Source: Chaunax sp. Z400 (lineage: Eukaryota > Chordata > Actinopteri > Lophiiformes > Chaunacidae). Taken from it: 64,000 nucleotides of DNA. This document shows, piece by piece, positions 44,666-58,842 of the stretch (within the stretch, counting starts at the first letter, position 1; each line of letters starts with the position of its first letter). Made by a program: the position numbers and the translations under genes. Below the pieces are notes generated by a model. It was not told where the DNA came from. It saw only the letters and a list, made by a program, of their open reading frames with translations, and searched no databases. The stretch covers positions 18,376,335 to 18,440,334 of the forward strand of contig CM075203.1 in NCBI GenBank assembly GCA_037577475.1, in the 5' to 3' direction.

Positions 44666-46138
44666 GGTGTCAGAGGTAATGATTGTAATCACTACATGTA
44701 ATGTGAAAAGTGTTGCTCGTAGTAACAAACAGTTCTGCAGTCTGCAGTATGGCACCTTGTAGCATCTTTCAGCTCATTGTTTTGGTTTTCATACCAGTAA
44801 ATGTGACGTTTAGGTTCCGTCTCATGCTTTCATCTACAGTACCTTATCTCCAGCAGCAGGTAGCTGGATGCAGAGAAGCACCTCCTGCTCAGCCCCATAC
44901 ATCAGGGAGTAAAATTGAACATGCAGGTTCATCATCTGTTGGACATGACTCCAAATGAATGCAAATGTTGCTCCTACTGTGACTACTTATGTGCGAATAT
45001 ACAACTGTTTGCAAACATATTACTTATATTAACTTTATTAAAATCATCCCACCGACGCATCAAGATCTAATATTTCCCATTACCCAGCTTTATGAGACAG
45101 GGTTTAAGATGGGTTCTGATTTTACTTAATGATCATAACGAAACTAAATTCCAGAAATCCAAGCTTTCACCAAATGCAACACGCCTTTAAAGTAATCAAA
45201 AAATGTACTCATGAGTAAAAGGTTTGTGTACATCACATAACAAGTGTTTTTAGGAGGACTTGCTACTGGAATAAAATAACATGAGTTAATTATTTAGATA
45301 TTAGCTTATATTGCTATAGAGCTATTCTGCACATGAACTCATTTCAGTGTAAACCTCTGTAAACTGGATGTGGTCTTTTTACACTTTCATTCACTGATGT
45401 AGACTGAAGTAAGTCATCAGTTGAGAGCAGTCAGTCACCCAGCAGCTGAGAAACAGGAGGTTTATCTTATCAGCAGTGTGATAGCAGCCTGTTCTCAACA
45501 AAGCATCCCTTCCTCCAGCTCCCACATACCAGGCGGACATTTGTCAGAGTTGATCTGAGCTCCATGCCCGCTCTCCTCAGAGGGCGGCGTTAGCCAACTG
45601 CAGCTACATCGCAGAGCCTCCTAGACGTCCGTCAACACAGGACGTCAGCTGGACACCCCAAGGCTTTCTCTGCACTTTATTCCTTGGCCTGATCTAAACA
45701 TAATATGGAATGTCGACTCAATCCTCGACAGCAGGCCAACCAGGAACACGCCGATACGCATGTTGTGGGAATGTCATTTATGTGTCCTAGTTTTTGTTGC
45801 ACAGCAGGTGTCTGCAAGTCTGCAATGGCTGTTGTTCCAGAGGGCTACTGTCTGAACCCTGATTAAAGGGTTCAGCCATTACAGTTGAGAATGTGGGGAA
45901 ACTAACAGGGAAACTAGTGGTTTCTTCTCCCTGCACCATGTAAAGGGCAATGCAAGAAAAACTCTCTGCACATTTTGTATTATCTTAGCTTTAAAAAAAC
46001 ATTTTTAAGTAAGATATTCAATAAAATGATTTGCTTTTGTTGTTGTAACGCTAAAATTTAGAATATTTGTTAAAGATCTACTTCAGCATTTGGGGAAATG
46101 AGTTTATTTGTAAAGAGTTACTGCTGTGATGTCATACG

Positions 46139-46148
46139 CCAAATATGG
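46139..46148. promoter_or_regulatory. CArG box CCAAATATGG (SRF site)
   Basis: A perfect CC(A/T)6GG. It lies 3.1 kb upstream of the myocd start codon. SRF binds such boxes and myocardin is its coactivator, so feedback is possible. I saw no second perfect box close by, and a single box can occur by chance. Confidence 0.5.
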
Positions 46149-46418
46149 ATGAATATATATATATATGAATATAAACCTACCAACACCTGTAAAGCGTAAC
46201 CATCACCTTTGTTTACAGCACATAAATCACTGCATGTCATTCTTACGTATTTTAGTGGCTCTTCTTATCCAGGTGTTCTCAGTGTTTTGAGGACTGAATG
46301 CAAATTTAGGGAAAACCCACAAACTTGTGGTAGCATTTGTGATTGGTCTCATTGGGCTGTTTCACACTAAATTCCTTGAGCACCATGTTCATGTGCGTAT
46401 AAAAGGCAGATTACTTTT

Positions 46419-46638
46419 TTCTTTCTTTTTTTTTTAAGTTATTTTTTTCGGGCATTTTTGCCTTTATTTTTTCAGGACAGCCAAAGAGGTGACAGGAAAT
46501 GTGGGAGAGAGAGAGAGAGAGGGGGGAAGACATGCGGCAAATGGCCGCGGGTCGGAATCTAACCCGCGGCGACCGCTAGAGGACTGTAGCCTCAGTACAT
46601 GGGGCCGCGTTCTAACCACTGCGCTTATCTGCGCCCCG
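46419..46638 (-). mobile_element. tRNA-derived SINE with 15-bp target-site duplication
   Basis: Minus strand: the head has AGCGCAGTGGTTAGAACGC and B-box-like GGTTAGATTCC, and the tail is A-rich (T-rich on the plus strand at 46414-46440). The direct flanks are AGGCAGATTACTTTT (46404-46418) and AGGCAGATGACTTTT (46639-46653), one mismatch. It belongs to the family of the copy at 18975-19101. Confidence 0.88.
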
Positions 46639-49600
46639 AGGCAGATGACTTTTATCAGTCTGATGGAGTTGATGCATTTCTTCCATACACCATTTTTTCT
46701 GTTCTTTCTATCTCACTCCAACTGCAGTCATCCACAGAAATCGCTAACTTCAGCTAACAGTACTAGCATTGATGGCAGAATGTAATACTAGTGACAATCA
46801 CTCGGTGCCACTAGTTGCAATCTAACTGGTAACATTGTACAAGTTTTCATCCCACTGAAGTGAAAATGTTCAGATTGAATGATCAAAACAATGCATGCAA
46901 GTAATAATTCCGAAGGCCGTGATTGGCCCGCAGGCCAGACTTTGAGAACCAGCATTCTTATCTAACTTTCTGTTTGAAAAACAATTAGTGTATTTCCCAA
47001 CATGTTGGCTGATTCCTTTAAAGGAAAGCTAGATCTATTGTGTGTATGGTGAGAAACAAGGCAAGACAAAATAACAATTCTATTCTCTCTTCTTTCATTG
47101 AATTATAGAAAACACTCTTCAATGCAAAACCACATGTCTAAATAGCAAAACAAATTTAGACTTGGATTAAAACTCTAGTTGGGATTAAGATCCAAGTCGC
47201 TGCAGTGGGATGTTTTCAGCTGAATGAGCCTCTTGGTGTGTGTCTTATATCCCCCCCCCCGCCCCGATCAGGGAGGAAGCAGCAGAACAACTCGTGTTTT
47301 TAAGAATTCATCTGATGTCGTCTTTAATTCTGAGAAGCTTTCCCAGGAGTTTCTGAAGTTTCATAGCTTGTGTCAAATGTTTTCTATTAGATCTGACAGC
47401 AGATATTTTCATAGTGTCCTGATTTCTGCACTGGTTTCGACACATTTTATCGAGTCATTTTTGTTTTTCCCACTGCTACATTTATTTAGCTTAACGCTGG
47501 CATCTGACTAGATTACATAATATATTTTGCTTGATCATAGAATGGAATTCTTTGTCCTCCATTTGATCTCAGTGCTTTCCTTTTTAAACCACTATCTACC
47601 TTTTTTTTTTTTTAATCCCCTTCAGCCACATCTCTGGCTGTTCTTTGTCCTAAAGTTCTCTTAAAATATCCACCACCGTTTCCTACCCTTCATCTTCACA
47701 GTTTGTGACTGTAATTAGAAAAGAATACCAAAAAGAAGTGTGTGATCATCTCAGGCCTTTTCTCCACGTTCTCCACAGCACTTATCAGTCACAGAGAGCT
47801 TTGTCCGGCTGCACTTCACTGCCTCTGCCTCGCCGCTATCCATTTTAATCTCCTCACACCATAAACACTGCTGGGCTTTTGTTGCCGAGCAGCCTCGACA
47901 CACTGCGGTGAGATGCACACACCTAAACATGTAATGATTTCATGTAATAAATGACGCTGCCTGTCTCTTCGCTGTGCTGACGTGTGCTGCAGTGAACTCC
48001 AAAAACTCATACAATGCTCAAGTCAAATATTTACATAGACATTTCTCGGGCTGCAAATCTTTCGCTGACATTCAGGGCTGCATTTGTCTTGTATGTGCGG
48101 CGAGTGAGCACACACAAATTACACAGACGTACTGTTCGTGCACACGCACACACAAGAGTCCTGCGTCTTAATTAGCAGGTGAAAGAGCTTTAAGGGGAGG
48201 TCTGTCAAAGGGTTTGACAGTGTACACACAACGTCTCCGAGAGATTCCTGAAGAGGTCACCCAGCCCCGGCTTAATCCTCCCCTTTAATTGGGCCCTATG
48301 TCAACGGACGTGACAAGTCTCATCTGAACTGTCTGGAGCCGCACATGTGTGCATGTTGGAGTGTGTGTGATAAGAAGAAAAAGGCAGATCATATACCAAT
48401 TAGACAGATCTGAGTGCACGTTTTGTACATTATGTACAATAGGCGTGCAGCGGGGCGTCATGATTCATCTCTTTTTGCTCCGCTGTATGATGCATATGTT
48501 AAAACAGTGCTCCTCTGATGCAATAAGTCATGAGCATGTTAAAAACACACATTTCATACCGCAGCAACCGAGCACAACGTGTTTATTGGCCGCCTGCGCA
48601 GACATCTAGATCAAAAAATGACTGTTAGTGTTTTGTGTGATTTCTTGTGTTTTAGATAAAGCAGATGGGGATGGTTGAAATGCCCAAACTGTGCAAAATA
48701 TTATAAAAATTGTGTCCAAGTTCAGTTTGGAATTACAAACACTTATTACGTTCAATATGTCTGGAATGATCGTAGTCACATCGGTGTTGACATCAGTTCC
48801 CATAAATGATGAATCAGTGGTATTTAGCCCCCTTAGCTGCTGATAGGAACAGACACGTATCTGAAATGCTTTAAATATCTCCTCTCATGTGCTGACCAGC
48901 TGTCCCTCAGCCTTTTGTGACAGGAGGAAATGTACAGGAATGCTCTGGCCGATGTAGCACAAATGAAACATGTGCTGGACACCGTGGAGCTGGTACTCAG
49001 CTGTCTGACGGCAGGAAATAATAAAAGACTGGAAGGTCTGATCTCCTTCATCTCTCTGTTTCCAAGTCTGTCCTCCCACCCTTCTCACCTGCTTCTATCA
49101 TTACAGAACAGGGACAGTACCTCAAACCAGACTGAACCAGTTGAACCAAACAGGTTGTCATGTAGACGGAAGCATCAAAACCTGTTATTTTTATTCCACA
49201 GGTGACTTTGTGTTAATCACCGGTCAGACATATTGGTGCAGCAGGGTATTGTAGAACAATATACTGTAGATATACTGTGTATAACATATACAACATATAA
49301 CATAACATAAATAACAATATATAACAATACAGAAGCAAATGACCAGTTCATTTGAATCAGGTGTGTTGGAGCAGCGAAACACATTAAATATGCGGGGCAG
49401 GGATGACCAGGACCAAAAACACTGGATTGGACATGTTTATGTCATGACTTCTCTGATGATGATGATGGCAAAGGTTGTGAATGCAGGACCCAGGGGAAGC
49501 AGAATGGATATCTTAGCGGCCGATCACAGTTCACCCAACAATGGAAAGTCAGCTAAAAAGCATTAGCATGCATTAGCAGGTAGAGACTGAGGTGTGCAGA

Positions 49601-52600
49601 GATTGCAAATTCTCCTTGATGTCATCTAGCTGAGCATGTAGCCTTGACCACGTTCCTCAGACGGGGTAGATATTAATGCTTCCAACTTATTGGCTGCAGA
49701 AGATTTCAAGATGAAAATAACTGCTTTTCAAATCAATTTTTCCATTTTGCTGGGAAGCTCCATAAATATTTTCAGGACTAAAACTTCGCCTCACCTTCCA
49801 TCATCATCGAGGTGAGGAGATGTCGACTGAATTTTCATTTTTGTCACGTTTCGGTGGTGATTTCTTGGTGCACATTCATTTTTAAAACTGTTAACGATCA
49901 TTTTGTCCATACAGCTGTGTTGATGGACCCTCCCATATTTCTCCTCCTCTACCTTTTATCATCTTCCTCCTCAAAATGTCACATCCCGATTCACCTCTGC
50001 GTATTATCTATAATTTAGCTTATATTGCCTTTACATTGTTCACATTCCTAAAAAAAACTTGAGTTTAACAGCAAATTTATGCCCAAGAACCTTGAACAGT
50101 TTACTAGGACCATCACAGATTCGGGGAGATGATATAAAGAAAGCGTGGATTGGGGGGCTGTGCATGTTTATGTGTGCGTGGTGAGGATGGGATGAGTTAA
50201 AGCCACTGCGCTGGAGGAGGGTGAGGGGTTTGCTTGAAGACAGAAGATGAGTTTGTCGGGTCAGGAGTTCACAGGATGTGGGGTGGGGTGGGGTGGGGGG
50301 GTCTTAGAGGGCACTGTGTGTGTGTTTGTAAAAGGGGCAGACATGGTGGCCTATGTGGCCACAGCGGCAGCAGCTGTGTCCCATCAGTCCGACAGATAGC
50401 AGCTCTCTATTAACCGCCCTTGTACTGAGTGGCTCTCAGGTAGATGCTGACATTTTAACTAACCAATCACAATGCAGGAGAAAGAGGCCAATAAGTCTGA
50501 ACTGAGAGTTAAGCCTTTCCCCCCAATGTTTGTCCAATACAAGGTGTGCAGTTGCATTATGAAAGGCCCAAATGCATAATAGCATCGTCTCTGTAGTATT
50601 CACACTAGTCTTCAATGCTGATATGTCAAAGTTTAGGCTAGCGTTAGCAGCTCTTTATGAAGTTTATACACTAGCAACCCCATCAAATCAGGAAGTCCTC
50701 ACTCTAAAAGCCTTACCTCTAATAACATTCAAATTAACGTTAAGTATGAGGAAGTATGTAACCTCAGGAGCCAATTGGTTAGAATTAAATGACATCATAT
50801 TTTTTTCCACTTATGTAATCTTGATCCTAGCTCTTTATTTCCATGTCTGTTGAGGATGCTAAGTTTTTTTCTTCTTTTTTTACACCCTTTTAAGATAATA
50901 CATCACTTTTGTAGTATATTTACAGTAACACCCTTTCAGTTATTTCATACAATTTCAACCAATTTATAGAGCCAATGTTAGCTTGATTAACTTGCTGAAT
51001 ACAACAAATAAAATCTGCTGCTGACATTTGTCATTTCAGGCACAAATCCAATGAAATCAGAAAAAAAAATTATTGTTGAATGTCATTGATACATATTTCC
51101 TTATTATTGCTGTAATGTCATGGCAGAACAGAATAATTGACAGACACAGCAGCAGTACCTCAGGCTTCTTGATTGGTCAATTGCCATTTGACTTAGTCTG
51201 AAAAATGTAATTTATCATGCAATCTGCTCCGTGATATTTTTGTCAGCGTTTAAGTGAACCTGAAGCTGTGTTTTCTTAAGCTATTGTTTATCATTTAACT
51301 CCACTGTAATAAAAAGTCGACAGGGTGATAAGAGGGTTAGATGATGGAGGCTGGAAATGTCCAAAGACAGACTTGAGAGTGATTCAGTCCTTTATCAGCA
51401 CCCAATCAGTGTTATCAGAAAACCGAGGAGTTTCTCACGACACAAGTTGGCTGGCCAAAAACAAAAAGACAAGAGAAAAGCAGAGATCAGGGATCACAAA
51501 GGAGGTAAAATATAAAGAATATGAGAGGACAGATGGAAGAGGTGAAGGAAGGTGGGAAAGTCAGCTTGAGCTTCTCTTTGTCCTCTGATGTGTCAGCAGA
51601 TATTGAAGAAGTTTGCGGTCGACGAGCCTGATGGAGACCAGAAATGACAGAAAGACAAACCTGAGCCAACATCCTCCCCTCCTGTCTCCATGCACACCCT
51701 CTTCTGTCTCTATCTTTATCTGGTCTGCTGCTTGGTCACCTTCACTCCGGGTCTGCCGCCTGGTTGGAGATGTCAGTGTGTCTGAGAGGCTCATCCAGAG
51801 AAATCCCAAACCACAACAAGGTCCGCGAGAGAAGCAGACTGTCTCCACTTCGTGTGAAAAACTAAAACACAGAGGGAGACGCTGTTTTGCGTTTTTGTGC
51901 TTGTTTAGATTTTGGCGATTGACTTTGCCTCCGCGGTAGTCTGCAGACGCTGGCCGGTAGCCACGGCAGCGTAGGCAGGAGGTGGGGGGGGGGAGGGAGG
52001 CTGTGTGTCTGTGCAGAGATGGGCCTGCATCACCTCGGCTTAACGCTAACTCCTGCCTATTACCAAGGGCTAAGAGATGGCTTTATGTGGTATTCCTGAA
52101 ACTTCACTATCAGAAATTTAATAACTCACAGCCGACTTTGTTGTTGTTAATGTGTGTGTCCGTGACTAACAGGCCAGATGGAAGCCACATCACAAGGAAC
52201 GATCACCGATGCCATGCAAAAGTCTTTTCATGGAGTTATAAAGGGAAAACAAATGTGCAGAAATTGGTGAAATTGAAATAGAATGACTCAATATCAGCTG
52301 AAATAAACCCATGGAAGCAGGATGGATTTAACTTTGGCCACAAGTCTGGTTTTGTTGCGCGACTCATCCTCGTCAGCGCTGCCTCAAGTGAACCAGTGAA
52401 CCAGTGTGTTTTTATCCTGACAGAGCCCTGTGGTAATAAAAATGTCCAATCAGAATGTCTGTAAAAGTAACCAATTACTATAGACGTCAAACTAATATAT
52501 TATATTATATTTATTTCCCTCTGAAATGCAGTGAAAAAACTCAAGTGAGGTACAAGAACTAGAATAAATGTATCACTGCAGTGTCAACAGGAACCGCTAC

Positions 52601-53445
52601 ACAAATAGACATGTATGCTGTGAAAGCATTGCTCATGTATATCCAACAGCTAACTGACTAACTCCATGTTAACTTGACACCATTATGTATTTCCCATGAT
52701 GAAAGCATGCTGGTAAATTCTGGTGGAAAAACTGAAAAAAAGGTAATTTTCATGCAATTTTGTGACCTATTTGCTTTATTTAACACCATCTGTACATTTT
52801 TACTGCCACCAATGAGCACATGTCTTCACACATGTCCATTGGTTGGTTGTCAGCAGGATAGAGCAACAACTAATGGACGTTTTTCCACCAAACAGGACAG
52901 ATCAAGGATTTTCTTTCTGGATAAGGTGGATAGTTTCAGTAATTACACAAAAGTTTCTGAATTGATTTCGATGAATCTTTGTGGAGGGGTGGGGCATAGA
53001 CCAGACAGTCTAAACAGACATATGTAGGAGTGTTCAGCCTTGAGGCGTTCAACATAGAGCCAATCTATTTTCTATTCTATGTTTTTTTTTTTTATAAACA
53101 TAGTTTTTATATCCCTGAACTGTTGACACTGTCTTCTGTCCATCCATTCCCTCACATATATTTGCTTGTACTGAAAACCTGTGGGTATGCAGGAAAAACA
53201 CGTTCTCACTCCAAACTGGTCAAATACAGCAGTGGCATAAATGTCAAACTATGATGCTGTGTTTACTCTGTCAGTTTGTCACACACAGGTCTCTGTGATC
53301 AAGCCAGCAGTTATAAATATGCTGGTCAAATCAGCAGTTTAGTTCAGTGTCTGCACAAAAACGACTTAGCTAGAGTTTTAGAAAAAGACGCGCGATGGGT
53401 TAAATATGTTGGTTGTCCAAGTGCAGTCACGTAACTTATATTACA

Positions 53446-53496
53446 TTACTACTACTACTTATATTACATTACATTACTACTACTACTACTACTACA
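53446..53496. repeat. (ACT)n and TTACATTAC tandem patch
   Basis: Short run of ACT trinucleotides mixed with TTACATTACATTAC units. Confidence 0.85.
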
Positions 53497-55136
53497 TTAT
53501 TACTCGTGTTAACTGCATTACTTAATATAAGTTAAATAAAACTCAGTTTTAATATTTAGTCACACATGAACCCTGTCACCTGGGAGAAAGTCCTGTGTTT
53601 GGCCCATAAGACCACCGCGACTCTTTATAGTCCTACACCAGCATCATCTTATTGGCCAGGCCGCTGAGAACTATTGTAATTTGCATAAAGCCAATTAAAA
53701 AAGCAAAATTACGTAAAGAAAAGTACCAATAATGTAAATATTTACTTATCTGGATCTCCTTAGCGGGTCCAGCACTTCCAAACAGCCTGGTTGAAATAAT
53801 CTGTCAGCCAGAGCGCTCTCTCTCTCTCAAAGATGGCCGACTGGAGCCAAGTTTTTGTTGGTATGACCCCACTCCGCCCACCCCATCAAAACACGCTACT
53901 CAGATGCAGATACCGGGTCAGATTAGCGTTCTGACATAAAAGCTGCTTTGCTGAAATCTGACCTGGGTTCAGTGTCTCAGGTGGTTGATGGACAGAGAGC
54001 AGACACAGGGGTTGCCACAGACTGATCCCCGGGTACAGAGCTGGTATCTGCTGGACTGGACTCCACTTGACCCCACCAGACTACAACTTATTTATAGTTC
54101 TACGTCTGTGTGAGTGTGTGCATGTGTGTTTATCTGCCTGTGTGCACACACGTGTCCTATGTGTTTGCACACTCACCCATAGGGGAGTTCGTCTTATCAG
54201 CACCATGGAGCATTCATCAGGGGTGACATTTTCTGCCATTCCCCGTTCAAACCAAACACTCGGCTACATGTGCTATCTCCACGCTGCGGGATGTTGAGAG
54301 GCCTGACTTATGCGACTTGTCAGTAAGAAATTACACTATCGTCACGCCGGCCCATTGATTCGGAACGTTGCCTTTTTTATTATTTTTCCTGTGATAGGTA
54401 ATTTGGTCAGACAAACCTTTCTTTCTTCCTCGCCCGATTCTGAAAGCTGAAACAACAAAGGGGCACCGACTGCTCCACGGCCCTGCTTGCTTTTAACACC
54501 CCAGGGACGCTCGGTGGGTCATGTTCGAATGTTTTTCTAGGGCTCTGAAAGGGGCTGACTGTATATATGTGTGTGTTTCTTACTGTCTTTTTTCCTATCT
54601 CTGCGCTCTGTGTGTGTGTGTGTTAACCCCAGCACACCCTTCCGGCCTGGTGGGTTTGGAATATTGTAGAACAGAACATGATTGAGGGTAATATGATAAA
54701 GCAAAGCTGATGCACTTTATGCTTGTCTCAAGCAAAGTGTGTCACCAAACACTCCCCCCCTTCATTCAATAGTTTACAGTCTTGTTCACAGTGTACCCTC
54801 AAAGATTTATCTTCTCTTCCAATGTGGCATTCAATCTTCTTATTTTTTACATTGTCTTGTACAAACAATCAACTTTGTTGTTTTAATTGTCCAACAACAA
54901 CTGAGCCCGTAACGAGTGCACCTAGCAATGCAACTAGCAACTAATGGTGCAGGTTCATCAGCAGCAGCATACAGAAAGATATTATTATAATTTTTTAAAG
55001 TTTGATGATGTTAATCTATTCTAACATGCTATTTTCAGCACTGTTTTCTTTGTGTTAAACACAGTAAGGCGGAGCTAGGCGGGGGTAACTGTACACACCA
55101 GATTGTTCTGGTGAATCAAGCTGCCTCACACAGTAA

Positions 55137-55649
55137 GGGTCCGTTTACACGACAACCGTTTTACCCCAAAATGGTCAAATTTTGTTGCATTTTGTCCGTT
55201 CGTTTACACGACATTGTTTTTGCGGCCTGAAAATGGGCTCCAGGGTGTGATATTATGAAAACGCCAGCGTAGTGTTATTGTGTAAACGTGCAAAACGCAA
55301 CTCCTCTGAAGACGATGACGTCACAGCCCAGCTTCGCACACAGGCGGACAGCATACTATGGACAGAACAACAACACAGAAACAATGTCAGACTGTCGGGT
55401 TTTGTTTAAGCTGCACATTGTTGAGTTTATTAACGCTCCTCCAATGTACATTTGCTGCATCACTACTGTGATCTTATTCAGTGGTGTTGATTTTGAGACG
55501 GTACACTGCCATCTACACACTACGTTGTTTTCAGATGTTTTTGTAGGGATCATTTAAAAAATATTGCTGTGTGAACTCCGAACTTTTTCATAACGCAAAG
55601 AAAAAACATCTCTGATTTTAGCAAAAATGTTGTCATATAAACGGCGGCC
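55137..55649. mobile_element. Inverted-repeat transposon (MITE), TAA flanks
   Basis: Left end GGGTCCGTTTACACGACA; the right end read backwards is GGCCGCCGTTTATATGACA. TAA lies at 55134-55136 and 55650-55652. The sequence repeats CGTTTACACGACA inside near 55201. 513 bp, no transposase. Confidence 0.75.
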
Positions 55650-56887
55650 TAAGTTAGGTATCTTTTAGGTTTTCAGAAGTAGGTACCTAAAAATCGAGAA
55701 GAAGGTTACTCGTGTCGGTACTGAGTAAGGACCGAGCCATTTGAGGCACTGACCTTAAAGATGCATTAATACAGGGGGTGAGTTAGCATCATCAGTGGCT
55801 ACATCCATCACTGTTATTTCAGCATAGCAAATGGATGAAGCACAGAATCAGGGATTGGCACAAGAGACAGTCGGTGACCTGCCATGACCACCAGAGCACT
55901 GGAACCCTGGATTTTAAAACCACATCCATAACTTAAATGCGGGGATGTCACCTCTGGCTGATACTTGATCCAACTCGCAAGGTCAGTGTTGGAGCAAATA
56001 CCAAAATGCACACTCAAAATGTGGTTGAAAGTTTGGGAGTGAGCCTTGAGCTACTCTTTTTCTTGTCAAACGACTGTGTGTAAGGTCAAGAACCAAGTTT
56101 TACATTCAAGTTTGAACCAGTTCGGTAGTGTGAGCCTGTTTTTTCGGCGACACAAGCGAGAACTGAACCTGGACTCATTCATGTCTCTGTCAGCTAACTT
56201 CACCAGATCCAAAGAAGTTTCTTTGAGCTCAGCTGAACTTTATTTAATGGCAGCACAGACAGCTTTGAAACACAAAATGCTCCTGTGATAATCACTCTGT
56301 GTACGGTCACAGTGTCCAGTCTATGGATTTATTCTGTTCAAATGACAGTCGTTCTGATTCTAAATGTCAGAGAGATTAAAGATGAGAGGGCTGGCTCGTT
56401 TGCATAAACTAGATGCTCCGAACAGAATGCACTGCTCCAAATGACATGGACCAGATTAGGAATATCTGTTTTAATGTATGCAATCTGTTTTTTGTTAGAA
56501 TCCTTTTCTTCCAAATCAGAGTCTTCAAGACTCAGTCTTCATGAAATCACAACAGAAAGTCCTCGTAATGAAGACCAGAGACCTGTGAATTACCAGTATG
56601 ACACACACTCATAGCCACAATTAGATCTGATTCAGAGGGCGAGCATGGTGGGTGAGACAGATAGTATGTCACAGTGACCAGAGGTGTCACTTTCTGTCTC
56701 CCCCCTCCTCCCCACAGACAAGTATCTACAGTGAAGTATGATGTCATTGGCTGCCTGTCCGCTGGGTTGTGGACCAGCGCCATGATCCCAGGCTGAACGA
56801 CTCACAGGCTCCACATGAGCCGAGAGGACAAGGGGGGAGACAAGGGGAAGGGAGAGACAACTACAGTGTGTCCTCCGCTCCAGAAGA

Positions 56888-57130
56888 ATGATGCTGGAAT
56901 CTGAGAGACTGCCAGTGATTCCTGTGGAGCAGTGTGTGTCTGCCATAGTGAATGAACTGAAAGCATTGGAGCAGTGGTGGCTCAGGGTCTCTGAGGGGCA
57001 GGGGCACCAGCTGTATGCGGTGGGGCAGACCCTGGTCATGTTTGACATTGTTTTAATATGTGAGTCAGATGTTATATCTACTACACCTTTGAAATTAAAC
57101 ACACAACTATGGAGGTCAACAATTTTCTAG
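56888..57130 (+). other. 80-codon open frame of unknown nature
   Basis: Frame with LPVIPVEQCVSAIVNELKAL and EQWWLRVSEGQGHQLYAVG. It reads like protein but I recognise no family, and it abuts a LINE 3' end, so it may be part of a repeat. Not called as a gene. Confidence 0.2.
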
Positions 57131-57146
57131 CATGTAAGGCTTCTAC

Positions 57147-57538
57147 AAGGCCCCCCCGGAAACAACAACCCCTCCACCTGCACACACACATCCACACTCA
57201 CCCCCTCACACACATACCTCCTATGTCTTGATTGCAATAGGATTCACTTTCCTACCTGCACCCCATGAACTCACAGGGCAATAAAAAACTGTTGTAAATA
57301 TTACTATGCATACATACATGTTGTACATACTGTATATTAATAAGTCCATACTGTATATTCATAAACATTGCCTGTTGCTGCTTATATTGTCTACACTGTG
57401 TATTATATCCAACCCATAGCCTATTTGTAATCTTTATAATCACTATGCTTAATATATCCATACTGTATATACCTGTATCATATCATTCTTCTGTTTATAC
57501 TGCACATATCTCATCCATTGCACATTCATAGTGGATTT

Positions 57539-57602
<64 letters not shown>

Positions 57603-57726
57603 GATTGTGTCTACACTTCTGGTTAGATGCCAAACTGCATTTCGTTGCCTTAGTACCTGTATTATGTGTAATGACGATAAAGTCAAATCTAACCTAATCT
57701 AATCTAATCAAATCTAATCAAATCTA
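57147..57726 (+). mobile_element. 5'-truncated LINE/retroposon 3' end
   Basis: A C/CA-rich 3' UTR-like part, several TACTGTATATT phrases, an AT microsatellite, GCATTTCGTTGCCTTAGTAC, then AATGACGATAAAG and a simple tail of TCTAATCTAA units. This end type is typical of teleost non-LTR elements. No reverse transcriptase is present. Confidence 0.7.
57543..57598. repeat. (TA)n microsatellite
   Basis: About 28 TA dinucleotides inside the LINE 3' end. Confidence 0.97.
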
Positions 57727-57795
57727 AAGGGTAAATTATGTTATTGTATTGCATATTGATCCACACTAGACGGCACTTTATCATGTTTTAACTAC

Positions 57796-58206
57796 AGCCG
57801 CGTTTCCACCACGAGATACCGCCTCTAAGCTGGTTGTCATAGTGATTGTGGTGTAATCTTCATCGCGACACACACACCTCTCGTGATCCTCTCATCAGCT
57901 ATCAAATATAGGAACGCCTGCACCTCCTCAAGCTAGCAGCGCAATTACAAACTTAGGGCTGCTAAAGTAGCTTGGTTACGAATGGCGGGTATAGGTTTGT
58001 GCTGTGTAGGATATTCCGTGCGTTCCAGGCATTGATGATGCAATGATGCAGTGATGATTCTCTCCAGCCAATCAGTGGTCTGCAATGTTTCACGTGACCT
58101 TTTAGTATCTGCTCAGCTTTATGGAACCTCAACGGAGGAGATACCAGAAAAGTAGGACCAGGTGCTTTTACCCAATGGAAAACTGGTGCCATGTAGTGTA
58201 TAAACA
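57796..58206 (-). mobile_element. Small inverted-repeat DNA transposon, copy 2
   Basis: Inverted copy of 9232-9694. On the minus strand it has GAGGTTCCATAAAGCTGAGC, GCTGATGAGAGGATCACGAG and GAGGTGTGTGTGTCGC, matching the first copy (GAGGTTCCAAAAAAGCTGAG, GCTGATGAGAGGATCGAGAG, GAGGTGTGTGTGTCGC). The left end is GTTTCCACCACGAGATACCG. Confidence 0.8.
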
Positions 58207-58842
58207 AATACAGCTTTTACAGTGTTCTTTCAAACACTGTAAAACACTGCATACAAAGGGATTTGTGTGTAGATTAGCAGGTTAGCTGTTGACAAAATGT
58301 TACATATATACACACACTCATACACAGTATATTGTATACAGTATACGTGTATTGCATGATTATACTGTTGCATGTATTTTAATCAGCTTGAGAAAGAGCA
58401 CGCTCTCAGTGGCCCTTCTCTGTTTATTCTTTACTCAGGTTACATTTACTTGCATTTTCTTTAGCTTTAAAACACACCAGAGTTCATTTGAAGTGAACAA
58501 AGCTAGTTGCAGAGCCACCCTCTACTAATTTAAACTATAATTATCTTCTTGCTGACAAGGACTAGCACAAAACAAACACAGGCACAACTTGTGTAAACAT
58601 GTTGCCTCTGGATTTACACCTGGTATATTTAAGGAGTTCTAATTTGAGGTGGTGACGAAATCCGCCCCAGGCTCCCTTTAAGAAGTCATGTGTTCTAGGG
58701 AGGTTTTTGAGTTGTTGAGTTAGGGAAATCTATATTAATGCAAACACATGCAGGCAAATGTAACACATTAAGTTAAGGATATTGTATAAAATATTGTCTT
58801 ATTCTAATGCAGTTCTGTTAAATAGTGCATCAGAATAGATGT

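Noticed and set aside
56632..57102. 156-codon minus-strand frame
   Set aside because: No recognisable domain; overlaps another open frame on the plus strand and repeat-like sequence.
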